Shown: positions 20,701 to 35,100 of the stretch, one piece after another
Layout: every line of letters starts with the position of its first letter
Numbering within the stretch: the first letter of the stretch is position 1
Assembly: GCF_011397635.1 (NCBI RefSeq)
Contig: NC_064752.1
Location: forward strand, 6,158,607 to 6,222,606
Direction: 5' to 3'
Length of the DNA: 64,000 nt
From: Epinephelus fuscoguttatus
Taxonomy: Eukaryota > Chordata > Actinopteri > Perciformes > Serranidae
The notes under the pieces: generated by a model
Database searches by the model: none
The model's input: the letters and a program-made list of their open reading frames with translations, nothing else
What the model was told of the DNA's origin: nothing
Program-made: the position numbers and the translations under genes

Positions 20701-23700
20701 TGTATCAGCTATGATTCATTTTTAAAGCCTCAGGAAGTTTGACTGAGAGTACAAAAATATAGGGATGGGATCTTAGTGATTGTTATCAGGACTGATCAAG
20801 GCATTTTTAACTGAGTGGCACCGGCCAATGCAGGGCCACACGTAACACACAGCAATGCGAGTGCAGCCATTGTCAGCTCTCCAATTATCCGCTGTCTGTG
20901 TGTGTGTATAAGAGCAGCGGCTGAGCCCTGCCTGTGGCGAAAAAACCACACATGCACGCCATAAACAAGAGTAAAACTCAGTCTGAGACTGTTTATCTTA
21001 CTATATAATAACGAAAACTCTGTCTGTGTGTCTGTTCCACGTTTTTCTCCTCACTGACTTGGTCAATCCATGTGAAATTTGGCACAGTGGTAGAGGGTCA
21101 TGGGAGGATGTGAATGAAGCAACATTACATCAGTTGGCCAAAGGGGGGCGCTATAGCAACCGATTGAAATTGCAAACTTTGAATGGGCATATCTCATGCC
21201 CCGTATGTCATAGAGACATGAAACTTTGCACAGAGATGCCTCTCCTCATGAGGAACACATTTGCCTCAAGAACCCATAACTTCCACTTATATAGATTTCC
21301 TGCCATTTTGAATTTTTTGAAAAACACTTAAAATCAATCTCTTCTTAGGAAGTTTGAGCGATCTGCATGAAACTGGGTGAACATAATCTAGGGACCAATA
21401 TCTAAAGTTCCCTCTTGGCAAAAGTTGGAAAACTTCCTAAAACTGAGCTTCTATAAGGCAATGAATATTGCGGAGGGCGTGGCTCATCACATAAAGGTGT
21501 ATAACATCTCAAGGGTTTCACCCATCACCACGCAACTTTGTAGGCATATGACCACACATAATCTGAGGGGACCCCTCCATTATTGACTCCATCAAACAAA
21601 ATGGGGGCGCTAGAGAGCTAATTTCTTATCTAGGCCTAACCGCCATATGGATTTTTACTAAACTTGGTAGATATGTAGAACATAGAACAACATCCCTAAT
21701 GAAATATTAATAAGGTGTAAATCCAAAATATACACAGTGCCAAAAAATATAAATAGGTTAACAGTAAAGATCATCGATATTTAGTTCTAATATTAATAGT
21801 TAAACTGTCATGCAATTCCCAACATGTTCATGTGTATTCTGTCTCTCTTCTTTCCTTCCTCTCTGCAGGATGGAGAGAAGTTAGCAGAGTCCATCCTGAA
21901 AAGTGTCCTCACTCTGTCCACTGTGTACTACTGGCTACCTAAGAGCCAAGGTAACGCCACCACTCACCACCCGAATGGTGCAGGACTTTGGCTACTTGGC
22001 TGTCACTTCAGAAGAACAGCGTATTTACTCTGTTCTGATATATTATCACTGCAACAGTATATGGAGACAATCACAGGATGTTAGAAGTCTTCGGTGAATC
22101 TCAGGCTACACTTGATATTGTGGAACCAAGAGCATGCAGCCAAAATTAATATAAAATGGATGTAAAGGTTTTATTAACAGCTTCAGCTCGTCACCGTGTT
22201 TCTGTTGTCTGTCCTCTGTGCGTCTCAGGTGTCAGTCTGCGGCGACAGGTCCGAGACGCCACAGTCCAGGTTCTGGAGGGAGTCACACAGCTGGTCGAGG
22301 TCATACTGAGCTCACCGCTACAGAGGTACATGAACACACAGACACAGAGTCAGTGTAAGATATAGCACATTTATTGAGTCACAGTAGAACAGAATGTATG
22401 AAAGACACAAACACACACTCACACTGGTGTTGTCATAATACCTGAAATTTCAATATTAGTGATACAGAAATCTTTTTTTTTTTTTTTTTAAAGATTTATG
22501 TATTCAAAAAAAAATATCCTGTACAGCATTGCTCATAGTAGAGCACAATACAAATATTTATAATTTTTCTTTTTTATAACCTAACCAAAATATAATATAT
22601 ATACTAACATATTATAGAGCAAATAAAAAACAGTGATAAACAGTATTATACATAAAAATACGAACATTCACATACACAAAACTGGTAGGAAGCTGAACTA
22701 GCTCGTTGAAATGATCTATGAAGGGCTGCCATATGTCATAGAATTTGTTACTTGAGCCTCTCAGTGTGTATTTTATTTTCTCAAGTTTCAAAAAGAACAT
22801 GACATCATTAAGCCATTGGGCTGTGGAAGGACTTGGCGGACTTCCAGTGTAGTAGTATTACACGTCTAGCTAATAGGGAAGTGAATGCAATTATTTGTTT
22901 TTGTTTAGGGTTAAAAGCAACCTCAACAGAGCGGGTTCCAAAAATTGCTATAAGTGGACATGGTTGCAAAACAAAGTCAAGGACTGAAGACAAAGTGGTA
23001 AAAAAACTGCCCCAGTAAGCTTAGAGTGCCGGACACATATAAAACATATGGCTCAAGTTGCAAGGAGTTTGCCGGCATCTGCTGCATTTATCCTCCACCT
23101 CCGGATAGAATTCGGAAAGCCTGGATTTGGAGAGATGGGCTCTGTGCAGTACTTTAAGTTGTATGAGGCGAAAGCGAGCACAGGACGTAGTAGAGTGTAT
23201 TCTGTCCATAGCCTTGTCCCACCGCACGTCACTGAATTCCATTCCCAACTCCCGTTCCCATTTCGTCCTAACTTTAGTAGGACCACTGTCATTGAGTGAC
23301 ATGAGGGCACCATAGATCCTAGAAATGGAGCCCCTTTGGAGTGGGCTTAAAGTGAATAGGTCTGCCCATGGCTGATTGGGGGGAGCGAAGGAAAGGAGGG
23401 GAACAAGGTAGAAGAGCAGTGTCTCAGTTGAAAGTATCTGAAGAGATGGGACGGGGGGAGCCCAAAGGAAGAAGCTAAGTGGGAGAAGCTGCAAAACACC
23501 CCCTCCATATACAAGTCTTTAAACATTTTGATACCTTTACTGTGCCAGATAGAAAAGGTTGAGTCTAAAGCTGAGGGGAGGAACAGATGATTATTACAAA
23601 TAGGAGTTGATACTGATGCAGAACAGAACTTAAAATGGCGTCTAAATTGCTGCCAAATCAGTAAAGTAGTAAGAACAACTGGGTTATCTGAATATATTAT

Positions 23701-26093
23701 ATATTTATAATATAATATAAATATAATTATATAATATAATTTATATATTTCAAAGGCACTGAAGAGTGGAGAAGGGCTGAGGGGGAAGATAATGTGCAAG
23801 AGCGGGTCTCCAGCCTGCACCAGGGAGTATTAGGGGATTCAAGCCAGTAAATGACCTTGTGGATATGTGCAGACCAGTAATAATACTGAAAATTAGGCAG
23901 CGCAACACCCCCACTCAGTCTACCTCGCTGAAGTAGGGACTTGGAGATTCTGGGTGATTTGTTGCCCCATACAAAAGAGTCTATCAATTGGTCAAGTGTC
24001 TTAAAGAAGTTTTGGGACAGAAATAGTAGGACTGCTTGAAACAAATAAAGAAATTTAGGTAGAATGTTCATTTTCACACTATTTACCCTGCCAGTCAGTG
24101 AAAGCGGAAGACTGCTCTGGAAGTCAGTTTTAGTCTTAGAGACAAGGGGGACGAAACTGGCTGAAAAAAGGCCAGACAGCGAACGGGTGACTTTAACGCC
24201 AAGATATTTAAAGCCGGATGGATTAACTTTAAAGGGCAGAACCGAATGGTGAATATTCAGGGCAGAGTCGTTCATGGGGTAGCATTCGCTTTTTTGAAGG
24301 TTTAATTTGTACCCTGAGAAAGAACTAAAGTCGTCCAAAATGGACAGAACAGTAGGGAGGCCAGATAAAGGGTTGGTTAAAAATAACAGTAGATCATCTG
24401 CATATAAAAGCAATTTGTGCTTGATTCCCCCCCGTATAACCCCATTAAATAAAGAGGAGGACCTAAGTGCAATCGAGAGCGATTCAATTGCCAGGGCAAA
24501 CAGCAAAGGAGAGAGGGGGCAGCCCTGGCACGTCCCACGTGAGAGGAGGAAATACTCAGAGCGATTGTCGTTGGTGTGAATGCTAGCTTGAGGAGAATTG
24601 TAAAGGAGGTGAATCCATGATATGAACCTTTCCCCAAAGCCAAATTTCTTCAGTGCTACAAAGAGAAACCGCCACTCTACCTGGTCAAAAGCCTTTTCGG
24701 CATCGAGGGAGGTTACAAATTCAGGTGCACTAGCCTGGCTTTTAGAGTAAATAAAATCAAAGAGTGTGCGAGTGTTAAAGAAGATGTGTCTGCCCTTAAT
24801 GAATCCTGTTTGTTCCTCCGATATAATATCTGGGAGCACCTTCTCCAAAGGAGAGGCCAACAGCTTAGCCAGGATCTTAACGTCCACGTTAAGGAGAGAC
24901 AGGGGCCGAAATGAACCACAGGAGGTTGGGTCTTTGTCCTTTTTCAGAAGCAAGATTATGGATGCTTGGGTTAAGGTAGGAGGTAAGGAGCCATTATTAA
25001 GTGCCTCCTCATACATAGACAATAACATTGGGGCCAGCTTGTTGTGAAACTTCCTGTAAAATTCAACACTGAACCCGTCAGGGCCTGGAGCTTTATTGGT
25101 CTGCATTGCCTGGATCGACTGGACTATTTCCTCAGAGGTGAGTGGAGCATCCAGGTCCAAAGCAGAGAGGGGGTTTATCACTGGGGCCTCAATACCATCC
25201 ATAAAAGCAGCCATCTTAGAAGTGTCTAAGGGAAATTCAGATTTATACAGGGAGGAATAATATGATTTGAAAATATTATTAATATGTATAGGATCTGAGG
25301 TTAGAGTACCAGAGGGATCTTTAATTTGTGGGATAGCACGAGAAGCTGCGTTGCGCTTCAGTTGGTGGGCAAGCAAACGTCCCGATTTATCTCCCTGTTC
25401 ATAATAGGTGCTACGTGATTTTAGTAAGGTCTGCTCCGCCTCACGAGTGGAGATCAGGTCAAAGTCAGACTGTAAGTTAAGCCGTTTAAATAAATTGGAG
25501 GAGGGATTTGAGGAGTAATCTTGGTCCAGCTGAAGTATCTTAGAAGTGAGCTCCTGAAGCCTGGCTTTGTGCGCTTTATTAGAGTGAGCCGAAAAAGAGA
25601 TGATTCGCCCTCTTAGAAACGCCTTCAGCGTTTCCCACAATAGTGATACAGAAATCTGATCAACATGTTTTTCTCCTGTTAGCTGACGTGTTTTATTAGT
25701 ACAGAAAATAACCTTTTTACAACCGTCAATTTTCCATTTTCAGACAGACAAAAAACAGTATGCTGTGTGGTTTGTTTCTTTTCTGTCTTCCTCCTTTTCT
25801 CTCCCTCCTCCTCTTCTCCCTCTGCTCACCTTCAGTCTGTCCCAGGAACAGCTGACGTCAACAGGAGGTGTGTGGTCAGCCTGCGACCACTTTGCCCAGT
25901 TGCCACAAGGTTAGTAGATTTAAATAGATTTGATTTTTATAAGTGGAGTCGTTACTGAAGTCAGACACAGTGAAATCCTGGCAAACTCTGTCACTACTTT
26001 GAATTTCATTGTTTCAGTAACAGTAGAAATGGTGATGTTAGAAGTGTCAGTAGATTACTGCAGCCTCCAGGTGGTGATGTTAAGTTTAATACA

Positions 26094-26134
<41 letters not shown>

Positions 26135-29100
26135 TGCATGGGTGTGTTTGTATTCATTTATTTATTTCATTTGTATTTATGATAATAGTAACCTTTAACA
26201 CATTACAATCGAAACAGTGACGATAATATAGATATAAAATGTGATAGAAATAGCAAAGAATAAAACAGACACGGTCAGATTACCTGACATTAGAAGGCAG
26301 TTTAAACAGTTAAGTATTTACATTGTAGAAATACCAGCATGTTCGCAAAGTGCTGAGAAAAATGGAAAAGGAACAATAAAAGGACTTAAAATTAATTGTG
26401 ACCTGAAAGGTAGAGCAGTAGGTCTCGTGAGGTATTAAGTCATGTAAGGTTACAGTGATAATGATATGATACTTGCCGCAGGAGAAAAAAGGACCAGTTG
26501 TGCAGGGATTAAACACGAGAGGACTGGACTCGTTCCAGAGCTAATTATGTTCAGACTAGTACCAAGTGCTCAAATCTCCCTTTAAAACTGAATATTAAAA
26601 GTGCACATGTACTTTTCTCCACCACCAAACATACTTTTAGCAATTCCATATTATTTCTAGACATAAAATCATGATAATAGATGATTTACAAGTGAGCATG
26701 TTTTCATCCTCTGTGTCAAAGTACACCAGATTTCACCATAAACAAAAACACGCATGTGTTTATGGTGATTTTCTGAATCTATACAAACATGCTTTTAGTG
26801 TCATTTATGGTAAAAATTTAATAGAGAACCATCCTTTTTTGGCATGAAGCCAAACAAGTCGAGCGGCCAACTGTAAAATATCCCCGGATGATCAGCACGG
26901 CTTCCACATAGGGCACCCGCAGTAGAGACTTGTGCAGTCAAGTCGACTGCTTCCGGTTATGCACTTCACTAACTTGAATACAGTTAAAATGATTGAGATG
27001 TACAGCTCATGTAGATTTACCAAATGTTGTCGGACTGAATGGAGCAAATTCTGATAGTGAAATGAGTCAATGAGCTCAAAAAAAAAAAAAAAATGTAATC
27101 ACTGCTTGTAAGTTTATGTGAAAAAGTCTTTTTGGGCCCATAGCATCACAGGAAGGTGTAATTACACGGTATGACCACTACAAAAATTGGCCTCAAAGCT
27201 CGGCTCACTTCCTGGGGGCGTGGATGTTCTTAGGGGCCTGGCAGAGATGCTGAGAGGGCAGATATGGAGTCAAAGCAGACTGTGCTTTTCAAGAGGGGCT
27301 AAATCTGAGTATTTCAGACAGAGGGTGAATACAGGTGTTTGCAAACTGGGTGTGATTATAATGACCTGTTCCTCTTAAATGAAGTAGGTGGCACACGATC
27401 AATCCATTTTGGGTGGCAAAAAAATCAAATGATGTGACATTGATAGGAATGCAAACAGAGGAGAAGAAAACTGGGTTAACAAAGACAGCTGATAATCACA
27501 ATTGTGATATTATCTTTGATTGGGTCAGCTAACACAAAGAAATATCTAATATGAAAAGAGTTTATTTTGCTTTCATGTCTTATTTCTGTTATTTTGTTTT
27601 GGGAGTTTTGCAAAATTTTAACCAGGTTTGTTGATGAAAAAACGTGTGTGTGTGTTTCACAGATAATAAAGCAGCAGTGCTGGTGGTTCTGTCCAATCAG
27701 ATTGGAGTTGTGAAAGATGCCATAGAAGAAATTGAACAGGTAGAACCACACACACACACTCACCTGCAAATAGATCCAGGCTTTTATTAGAGACCGGCCT
27801 TTCTTTAATTTTAATAAGTTATCATAATTTAATCAGAGGCCTCCTTTACTGAATCTTGCCCCCCCACTCAGGCACTGTCTGAGGCCCAGGACCCGTTCAG
27901 TGACGTTCTTGATGATGACCAGCAGGAGCCTCGAGGCAACCAGGACACTTACTGGTCAGAGAAGGACAGACGTGTGATTGGTCCGTGCCAGGGGCTGATG
28001 AAAGCATCAGCAGCATGTCTAAGGAAGCTGACGTCGGCCGTCAAAGCCAACGGGGACGTCAACACGTCTCAGAACCTGGCTCAGCTCGACGACCTGGCTG
28101 ACATCACCAAGGAAATCAGTCCTGGGTAGGAACACGCACACAGTCGTATTATTGTGTCATCAAAGTGACGATTTTCTCTGTATTGAGTTGTATGGCAATA
28201 TTTTATAAGTTACCATATTTGGGTGAGAGGCTGGAGCTGCGGAGGAGTGAGGGGTGGATCTGACTGAGAAGCCGAGGACACTATTGGCAGATAGACTGTT
28301 GACTATTAATCATGCGTAACTTTAAGCCTTAATAAAATGTAAACGGGTGACTTATATTAAAATTTACCTCCGCGCAGGTGTCATGGAGGGGGAATTAGCT
28401 GTAGAAACCAAAACTCGCTCTTGGAGCCAGCCTCAAGTGGCCATTAGAGGAACTGCAGTTTATGGCACTTCCATGTTGGCTTCATTTTTCAGTGCTGGAG
28501 GTTGCTGCTTGTTACATTGGCTTATGAAGTAATTTGCAGTCAATCGCAAGCTCACCATTTTACCAGCCAGATGAGAACTGGAGTCTGAATTAAATACGCT
28601 GATCACTCAAGACAGTACTTTGCTACATTTGCTCATCAATAAATTGTCAGCATTAGCGCCAGGGGGCACTTACTTCAAATAGTATTGTTTTTTTGACCAC
28701 AAATGAGACAAGAATTAGCTAGCTAGCACAGCCCATGAACCCTCCGCCTCACTTCCTGCCGCCATGACACTACGTCCCCGGGAGCAGAGTGGGCTGCTGT
28801 AGCAACTTAAATTCAGCCGGCTGGGTCGAACATGTGTAACGGCAGCAACAGAAAGTTTGCTGATCCGACGGGGACTTGGGTTGGTTGAAAGGGCGGTATG
28901 GGATCAGACCCAGCACTCGGGTGCTCGATCTGGCTCTTGGTGAATTTGAGTTGTCACAGGGCGCCAAGTGAGGGTCCGTCTCCAGGCTGCTGCTGTTGCA
29001 AAATGTATCATGGAAACACAGTATGTGTCGACTGTATGTTGTGGTGGCTACAGGCTGTTTGTTGACTTCAGCAGACTCCATTTCTTGTTGTTACATTCTA

Positions 29101-32100
29101 TTAGTGCTGTAGTGGAACTGAAGAGAGGCAAGGCAATCATAAGTGCACGTAACGTCCCATCTTTTGGATCTTCCTGGAAAATTTGTTTTGAGTTCTCGCA
29201 TTGAAACAATCAATAGCTCTTTCTTTATCAGCACAGCAGTTCGAATGAGATGGTGCATGTTTTTATGCATTCATAGGCTTCGATCCTGCTGTCAGTGATT
29301 GTTGCGAGGCAGCTTTTGCCCAATAAGCTTCTAAAGTTTGATTTTTTTTAAACAGTCATGCAAACAAATCTATGCGTCTTTTCTCCTCAGTGTTGATGAT
29401 CTGGCTCTCTCCCTCTACCCACCGATGGACTACAGCGGAGTAGAGAGCAACGTAAGACACACACACACCATTGTTAAATTTCTTTGATGTTCAGAGTAGG
29501 GGTGTAACAATCCATTGATCTTGATCAATATATCGATTTAATGATCAACGATCCAATCACATCGATGCAAAGTGAAAACATCGATCCATATTGTCATCTT
29601 TAGGATAAGCTTTTATTTTGAAAGTCTGTGTCACTTTCAAACTGCGGCAGGCAGATGGGAAGCAGCCAAGAGAAAGACAATTAGGATAACGTTGTTTACT
29701 TGGGAATAAATCAGCATATAAGGATCAACAGATAGAGCACGTGGTGTATGTAAACTGATGTTACGAGATAAAACACGACGTAACGTTAGAATGCTGTTCT
29801 GTCGGGAGATGCAGTGACTTAAACCACCGGTGAGTAAGAAAAATAATAATGTTACATGTAATATGTTAAACTATGAGAAGAGGAAAAATGAGATCTCTCC
29901 ACTTTGTGCATGTATAGGTCCTGTTTGTGCGTGTGTGTGTGTCTTTCAGACCTGTGTGTAATTGACAAGCAAGAGTGAAAACATTGAATTTCCCCTCAGG
30001 GGGATTAATGAAGTGAATAAACTTAAACTTAAACTTAAATGTCCACGAGGCTAATTTATGCAATGTAAACATGTTTAAGCTAATAACGGGTGATTAGCAA
30101 AAAACAGTTGTTTTGTCCATGAACCTTGACAGTTATTACTGAGCTGAATGTGATACCGTTCTTGAATGATCTTGTTGTTAATCTGTGTTTTATGGCTGTT
30201 GGGAGAAGTTTGGCTTCAGGGCTTTAACACAGATATTCCTGAAGTTTTATGAAAGAGATCATTGTTGGGTTAAAATGAAAAGATTTTTTCTTTTATGGTC
30301 AAAAGTAAAAAAGAAAGGGGTGGCAGCGTCTTCTGTAACAGACTGTGTTAAATGGGCATTTGATTTTGCCTAATATCAGTCGCAGATCCCTGAAACGTAT
30401 CGAATCAAAAATGTATCGTGGCAGACTTTGTAATATTGAAAAATATTATATTGTTGTCCGCAGAATCGATGTAATATCGTATCATGATGAAACTGGTGGT
30501 TTACAGCCCTAGTTCACACGAGCCTTTATTGAAGCAAATGTTACAAGCCACTCTGTGTTGGCTTGAATGTGCTCCAACAGGTTCATAGGGATATGTTGGC
30601 ATGTTGAGTGATAAGAGGTGTGACAGAAAAACATTTTGCATGTCAGTTGCAAGGCTCAACGGTGTGAGCGTTTCTCTCGCATTTGTGACTAAAAATAGGT
30701 GTGTGCGAACTGAAAAAAAATATTTAGGGGCACATGTGCGCATAAAAAAACAGCCGAAGCAGCCTATTTTTGTCAATAAAAAAAATATGATAATCTAACC
30801 GCAAATGTTGGAGGAACTCCAGCCGCCTTCCCTCTTCCCCGTGTGACACGGTTATGGGCGGTTTCCAAGCCACTGTCGGCACAATGAAAAGTCCCACTGT
30901 CGGCAGCATGGAAATAAGTCAAAGTGTGGAGGAAGCGGCGGACCTACGTTTGGGGAAGCCTGCTCCGTTCTCCCCGCAGTTAGGGACTGTTCGCCACGGT
31001 ACCGCTGCTGGGCAGGGTGGAAATAAAGCATCCCAATCTCCTCGAAATGATTGGCTCCACTATGAAGTTTTCAAGATAACATTTTGAAAGTCTAAAAAAG
31101 CTGCATGATTAAATCATGTTATCCCCATTCGTAGCTGAGCGCGAAACTGGAAGTTGGCCACTTGCCACATTCAGCTGTGCTCAGCTGCCGTAAGTCTCCG
31201 ATGGGCTTACTCTGTGAGCCCAACGATGCAGAAGCAGCACAGATCATCCAGGTAATTTCATACCATGAAAAGAGAGCATTTTGGTTTAATGCTCAACTGA
31301 GCAATCGTCATAGGAATCCATGGGGCCCCGCCGACAATGCTGTATCCAGGCTCCAGCCTCCGCCCCCCTGTGCAGCTCTTAACAGGATATCGGTTACAGA
31401 TAATGAATGAAGAGAAAGAAGAATACATCACAAAATAATGTGATTTCTTACTCTTCTCTAGTCATATCTAAGCAGATAGTTTTGGCTCATTTTAAGGTGA
31501 ATGGAATTTCACTTAAATATTCACCATTTTCAGAAACAAAGTCCACATTACTCAGGATGATTCACAGAATACAGTGTCAGAAGTTTTTAAAGGGACTCTT
31601 TCATCTGCAGAAAGTCAGTGCGTTGCAGTCAGAACAGGTCAGGATCTGGTTGGTTGGGGTTTTTTGTGTGATGGTGCCAGCTGCTTCTGTGTGTTATTTA
31701 CTTACATGCTCCAGCCTGTCAGTTTCAACACTAACCCTTGTAAAGTATACAGTATGCAACAGCATGGCCCCGTCCCTGTTTTATATTAATACATCAGTTT
31801 TATTGATGAGCATTGTTGGTCGAGGAGGAGCTAATCATATCTGCTTTATTTACTGCTTTGTGGTTCAGTCTGTTATCATGCATTGTATTTTTGTGTCCTC
31901 ATCTAAAAGGTCATTAATGCCTCTGCAGGGAGTGGAGCCTCAACATGAACTCCACAACACCTTAAATGAACTTCCTAAGTAGAGAAACTTCACAACAGAC
32001 ATCAAACACCCCACAGGGTAAACATGCAGTATAGACAGAGCAGAGTGGGTGGAGGCTGAAGGAGCAGGCTCTTTACGTATCTCACTGAAACAGTGAAGTG

Positions 32101-35100
32101 CTCATGATAAAGAATCTGTTTTTAACCAGCAGCAGCACGGCTCTGTTGATCAGCCAGACGCAGCAGTGAAAGACGTAGTCTTGTATGAAATTTGAAGTAG
32201 CAGTACCACAGTGTGGAAATTTATTAGTTAAATTATAAATGACCCAGATGATGATGATGATGACAAGCAACTCCAGCGATTCATAAAAACATATTGGTAA
32301 AATGAACGAGTTTCGCAGCAGATAATGTGTTCTTTAGAGCCTCATTGTCAGTGCCCCAATCATTCCCACTACATGGATGTACGCGGCTCTCGCAGATCTA
32401 TGACACCAAACTTATCTGGGTGAGTAAACAACAGTATTTAATGCCAGAAATAAGGTCCAGGTTGTAAAAAATGTAACTTTCCCTTTAAGCTGAATCATCT
32501 CTCATTTGGCCTGGCTTCATTTTGCAGTGTGTCACAATATCTGTCAGTTTAACCACTTTCATACAAGAATCAATTTCGTAAGTGGGACACCTAAGAGAAT
32601 ATGTCAAACAATGCTGTGCTTTGTTCTACCTCCAGTAGAGGTATTTTTAGCCTAGGATTTTTTTTAGAGCAGTGTAAGGTACTTATCAACATTCCTAGCA
32701 GTACATATAATTACTGTTGCAGTATGCAAAATTCAGAGCATTAGTACAAGGCTTGGGGGTTAAATTCTTTTCATACCTTCATACCAAACTCAAATTTCTG
32801 TATGACGGTATTTGGGTGAAAATCTATCTCGGTCAGTCTTGTTATGTCAATTGCAATATGATGTTTTTCTTTCGTCTGTCTCTGTTGTTGCTGACTGACT
32901 GTTTACAATCCTCTAAAGCCCCGTTTGCACCGAGCAGTACGGTATGGTTCAGTTCGGTGCGCTCTTTTCAGTTTCCACTGTGAAAAGTTGTGGATGGTAC
33001 CAATGGAACCGTTCCGTACCAACCCCATGTTGGGTCTCCCCTCTGTTGGGGTACCTAGCACACAGATCTGGTACTAAAAGGTGGAGCTGTGAACACTGCA
33101 GTCTGATTGGTCAGTAGAGGACGGTCACTCTGCTCAGGGCTGAGTTGTGTCTGGTTTTGAGGCTCATGTAACCACTGTTCATACTGTGGAGAGTTTTATT
33201 AGTAAACTGTAACTATAAAATGAAAGGATGTTTTGCTGCCTCTCACAGCAGCTGGAGTCTGGGAAAAAATATCTTCATTCACTGGGCCGACTGCCGGCAA
33301 CTTTTAAGGTGGAACATTAACTTGTAACGTTAACTTGTAATATATTGATTTCGACCGGGTTATGTGAACTGCATATATTCTAATCCTCGCACTGTTCCCA
33401 TTGGCAACACTAAACCCCCTGAGCTTGCCTGAGAAGGACTAAATGCACAAACCCACTATTTTTAAATATCCCATAGAGAGAGACTCTCACTGCAGCCTGT
33501 TCTATTTTGTTCTGAAAATGTCAACGTGCAGCCTCTTTCTGTGGACGATAAACCAGGCGCAGATTTCTATCTGTGTCACCGCTGATTAGGAAATACAGTG
33601 AGTGCCGGACGAAGCAGTGAGTGACAACAACCCCGCCCACATTTAAGGGTACTGTTTGCAGTGAAAACACTAAGCGGACCTAGGGTCTAGGTACCATGTC
33701 TTAGGGTTACTTTTGGTTCCAAAGGTACTATACCAAAAGTGTGGTGGAAACAACGCTTAATATTATCCCCACCACGAGCAGCCACCATGTCTGTCAGCTC
33801 AGACTGACCTCTAGTGGTGTGTGGTGTGTACTACATACAGAACATCCTCAATACAGCACCTTCATATGAGTTTAATAGAAAGATGAGCGTATATTTGAGA
33901 GTGTAGAAATCATACTGTCTGGATTTCTAAATACCCTGAAATGTCCCTGTGTGTGTAAACCACTCCCTAGCTGATATCGCCCTTACAACCCAAGGCATTA
34001 TCGCGGAAGCCCAACACCCACTCTCCTGTCAGCACCGTTAGCTGCTAGCACTGTTTACTGCTACTCACCGGCTCAGACACCTCCATATTGGGGCCTTGTG
34101 CAGGCAACCCTGGCTCAGGCTCAGAATCATAGATTCGCTCTAAATGTTGATAAACAGCTTCTTTTTTTCTTTATTTTAATTTGATAGGGACGATGCACTT
34201 AAACATAGTTCCAGTAAAGAGTGTGGGACCGACGTGTTGCACAGAGAGTTTATAGCTGCTGCTAATTTTCAACTCTTGTCCCAAATTGGGCTTTTACATG
34301 TCAGCCTAAAATGTTATTAAAGATATACAGTTTATAACATCATAAAACTACAATACACTATTAACATGGAAGGCACAATAAAATACATTTACCACAATAC
34401 ATACATCACAACATATACCACAATGCATCTACTACTATACACAATACGCCAATACACGTCCAATTTTAAATTGTAGAAATTTTTGGCGCAGTTAACTAAA
34501 AGTGGGTACAGCTTTGGTTTGCTTTAAGCCAGCACTCGACCTTTCTGATCGTTTTCAATTTGTTGACGTTCGCAATGAACCATTCTTACGTACTAAAGTT
34601 TGTTTTGGAGTTCCGCAAGGTTCTGTGCTCGGACCAATCCTGTTTACTCTATATATGCTTCCTTTAGGTAACATCATTAGAAATCACTCTATAAATTTCC
34701 ATTGTTATGCGGATGATACTCAGTTGTATTTATCAATGAAGCCAGAAGAAAGCAATCAATTAACTAAACTCCATAATTGCCTTAAAGACATAAAAACTTG
34801 GATGAGCACCAATTTCCTGATGTTAAATTCAGACAAAACTGAAGTTATTGTTCTTGGCCCCAAACAACTCAGAGACTCTTTATCTGATGACATAGTTTCT
34901 CTAGATGGCATTGCTCTGGCCCCTGCCACTACCGTAAGAAACCTCGGAGTAATATTTGATCAAGATTTGTCTTTTAATTCTCATTTAAAGCAAACCTCAC
35001 GGACTGCATTTTTTCATCTGCGTAATATTGCGAAAATTAGGCCTATCCTGACCCGAAAAGATGCAGAAAAATTGGTCCACGCTTTTGTTACCTCAAGGCT

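Larger units (their letters stand above)
22474..25640 (-). mobile_element. 5'-truncated L1-clade LINE, antisense in ccndbp1 intron 4
   Basis: The element is flanked by identical 17-base target-site duplications, TAGTGATACAGAAATCT, at 22457-22473 and 25641-25657. A poly-T run at 22474 is the poly-A tail of a minus-strand element. ORF2 survives as an uninterrupted 637-residue frame (25640-23727) with reverse-transcriptase blocks NKAPGPDGF, FRPLSLLNVD, TSLDAEKAFDQVEW, GTCQGCPLSP and the catalytic YADD. The C-terminal part, including a cysteine-rich CSRCRQTPC..H..C motif, continues in two other frames (23820-23347 and 23494-23021), so the reading frame is broken twice. The endonuclease and ORF1 are absent, the usual result of 5' truncation. 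The clean duplications point to a fairly recent insertion. Confidence 0.93.

Noticed and set aside
23727-25640. 637-residue open frame on the minus strand as a host gene
   Set aside because: It is the ORF2 of an L1-clade LINE, with reverse-transcriptase motifs, a poly-A tail and target-site duplications around the element.
31407-31982. 191-residue open frame in ccndbp1 intron 8
   Set aside because: The composition looks random, no domain is recognised, and it sits alone in a long intron without splice-compatible neighbours.
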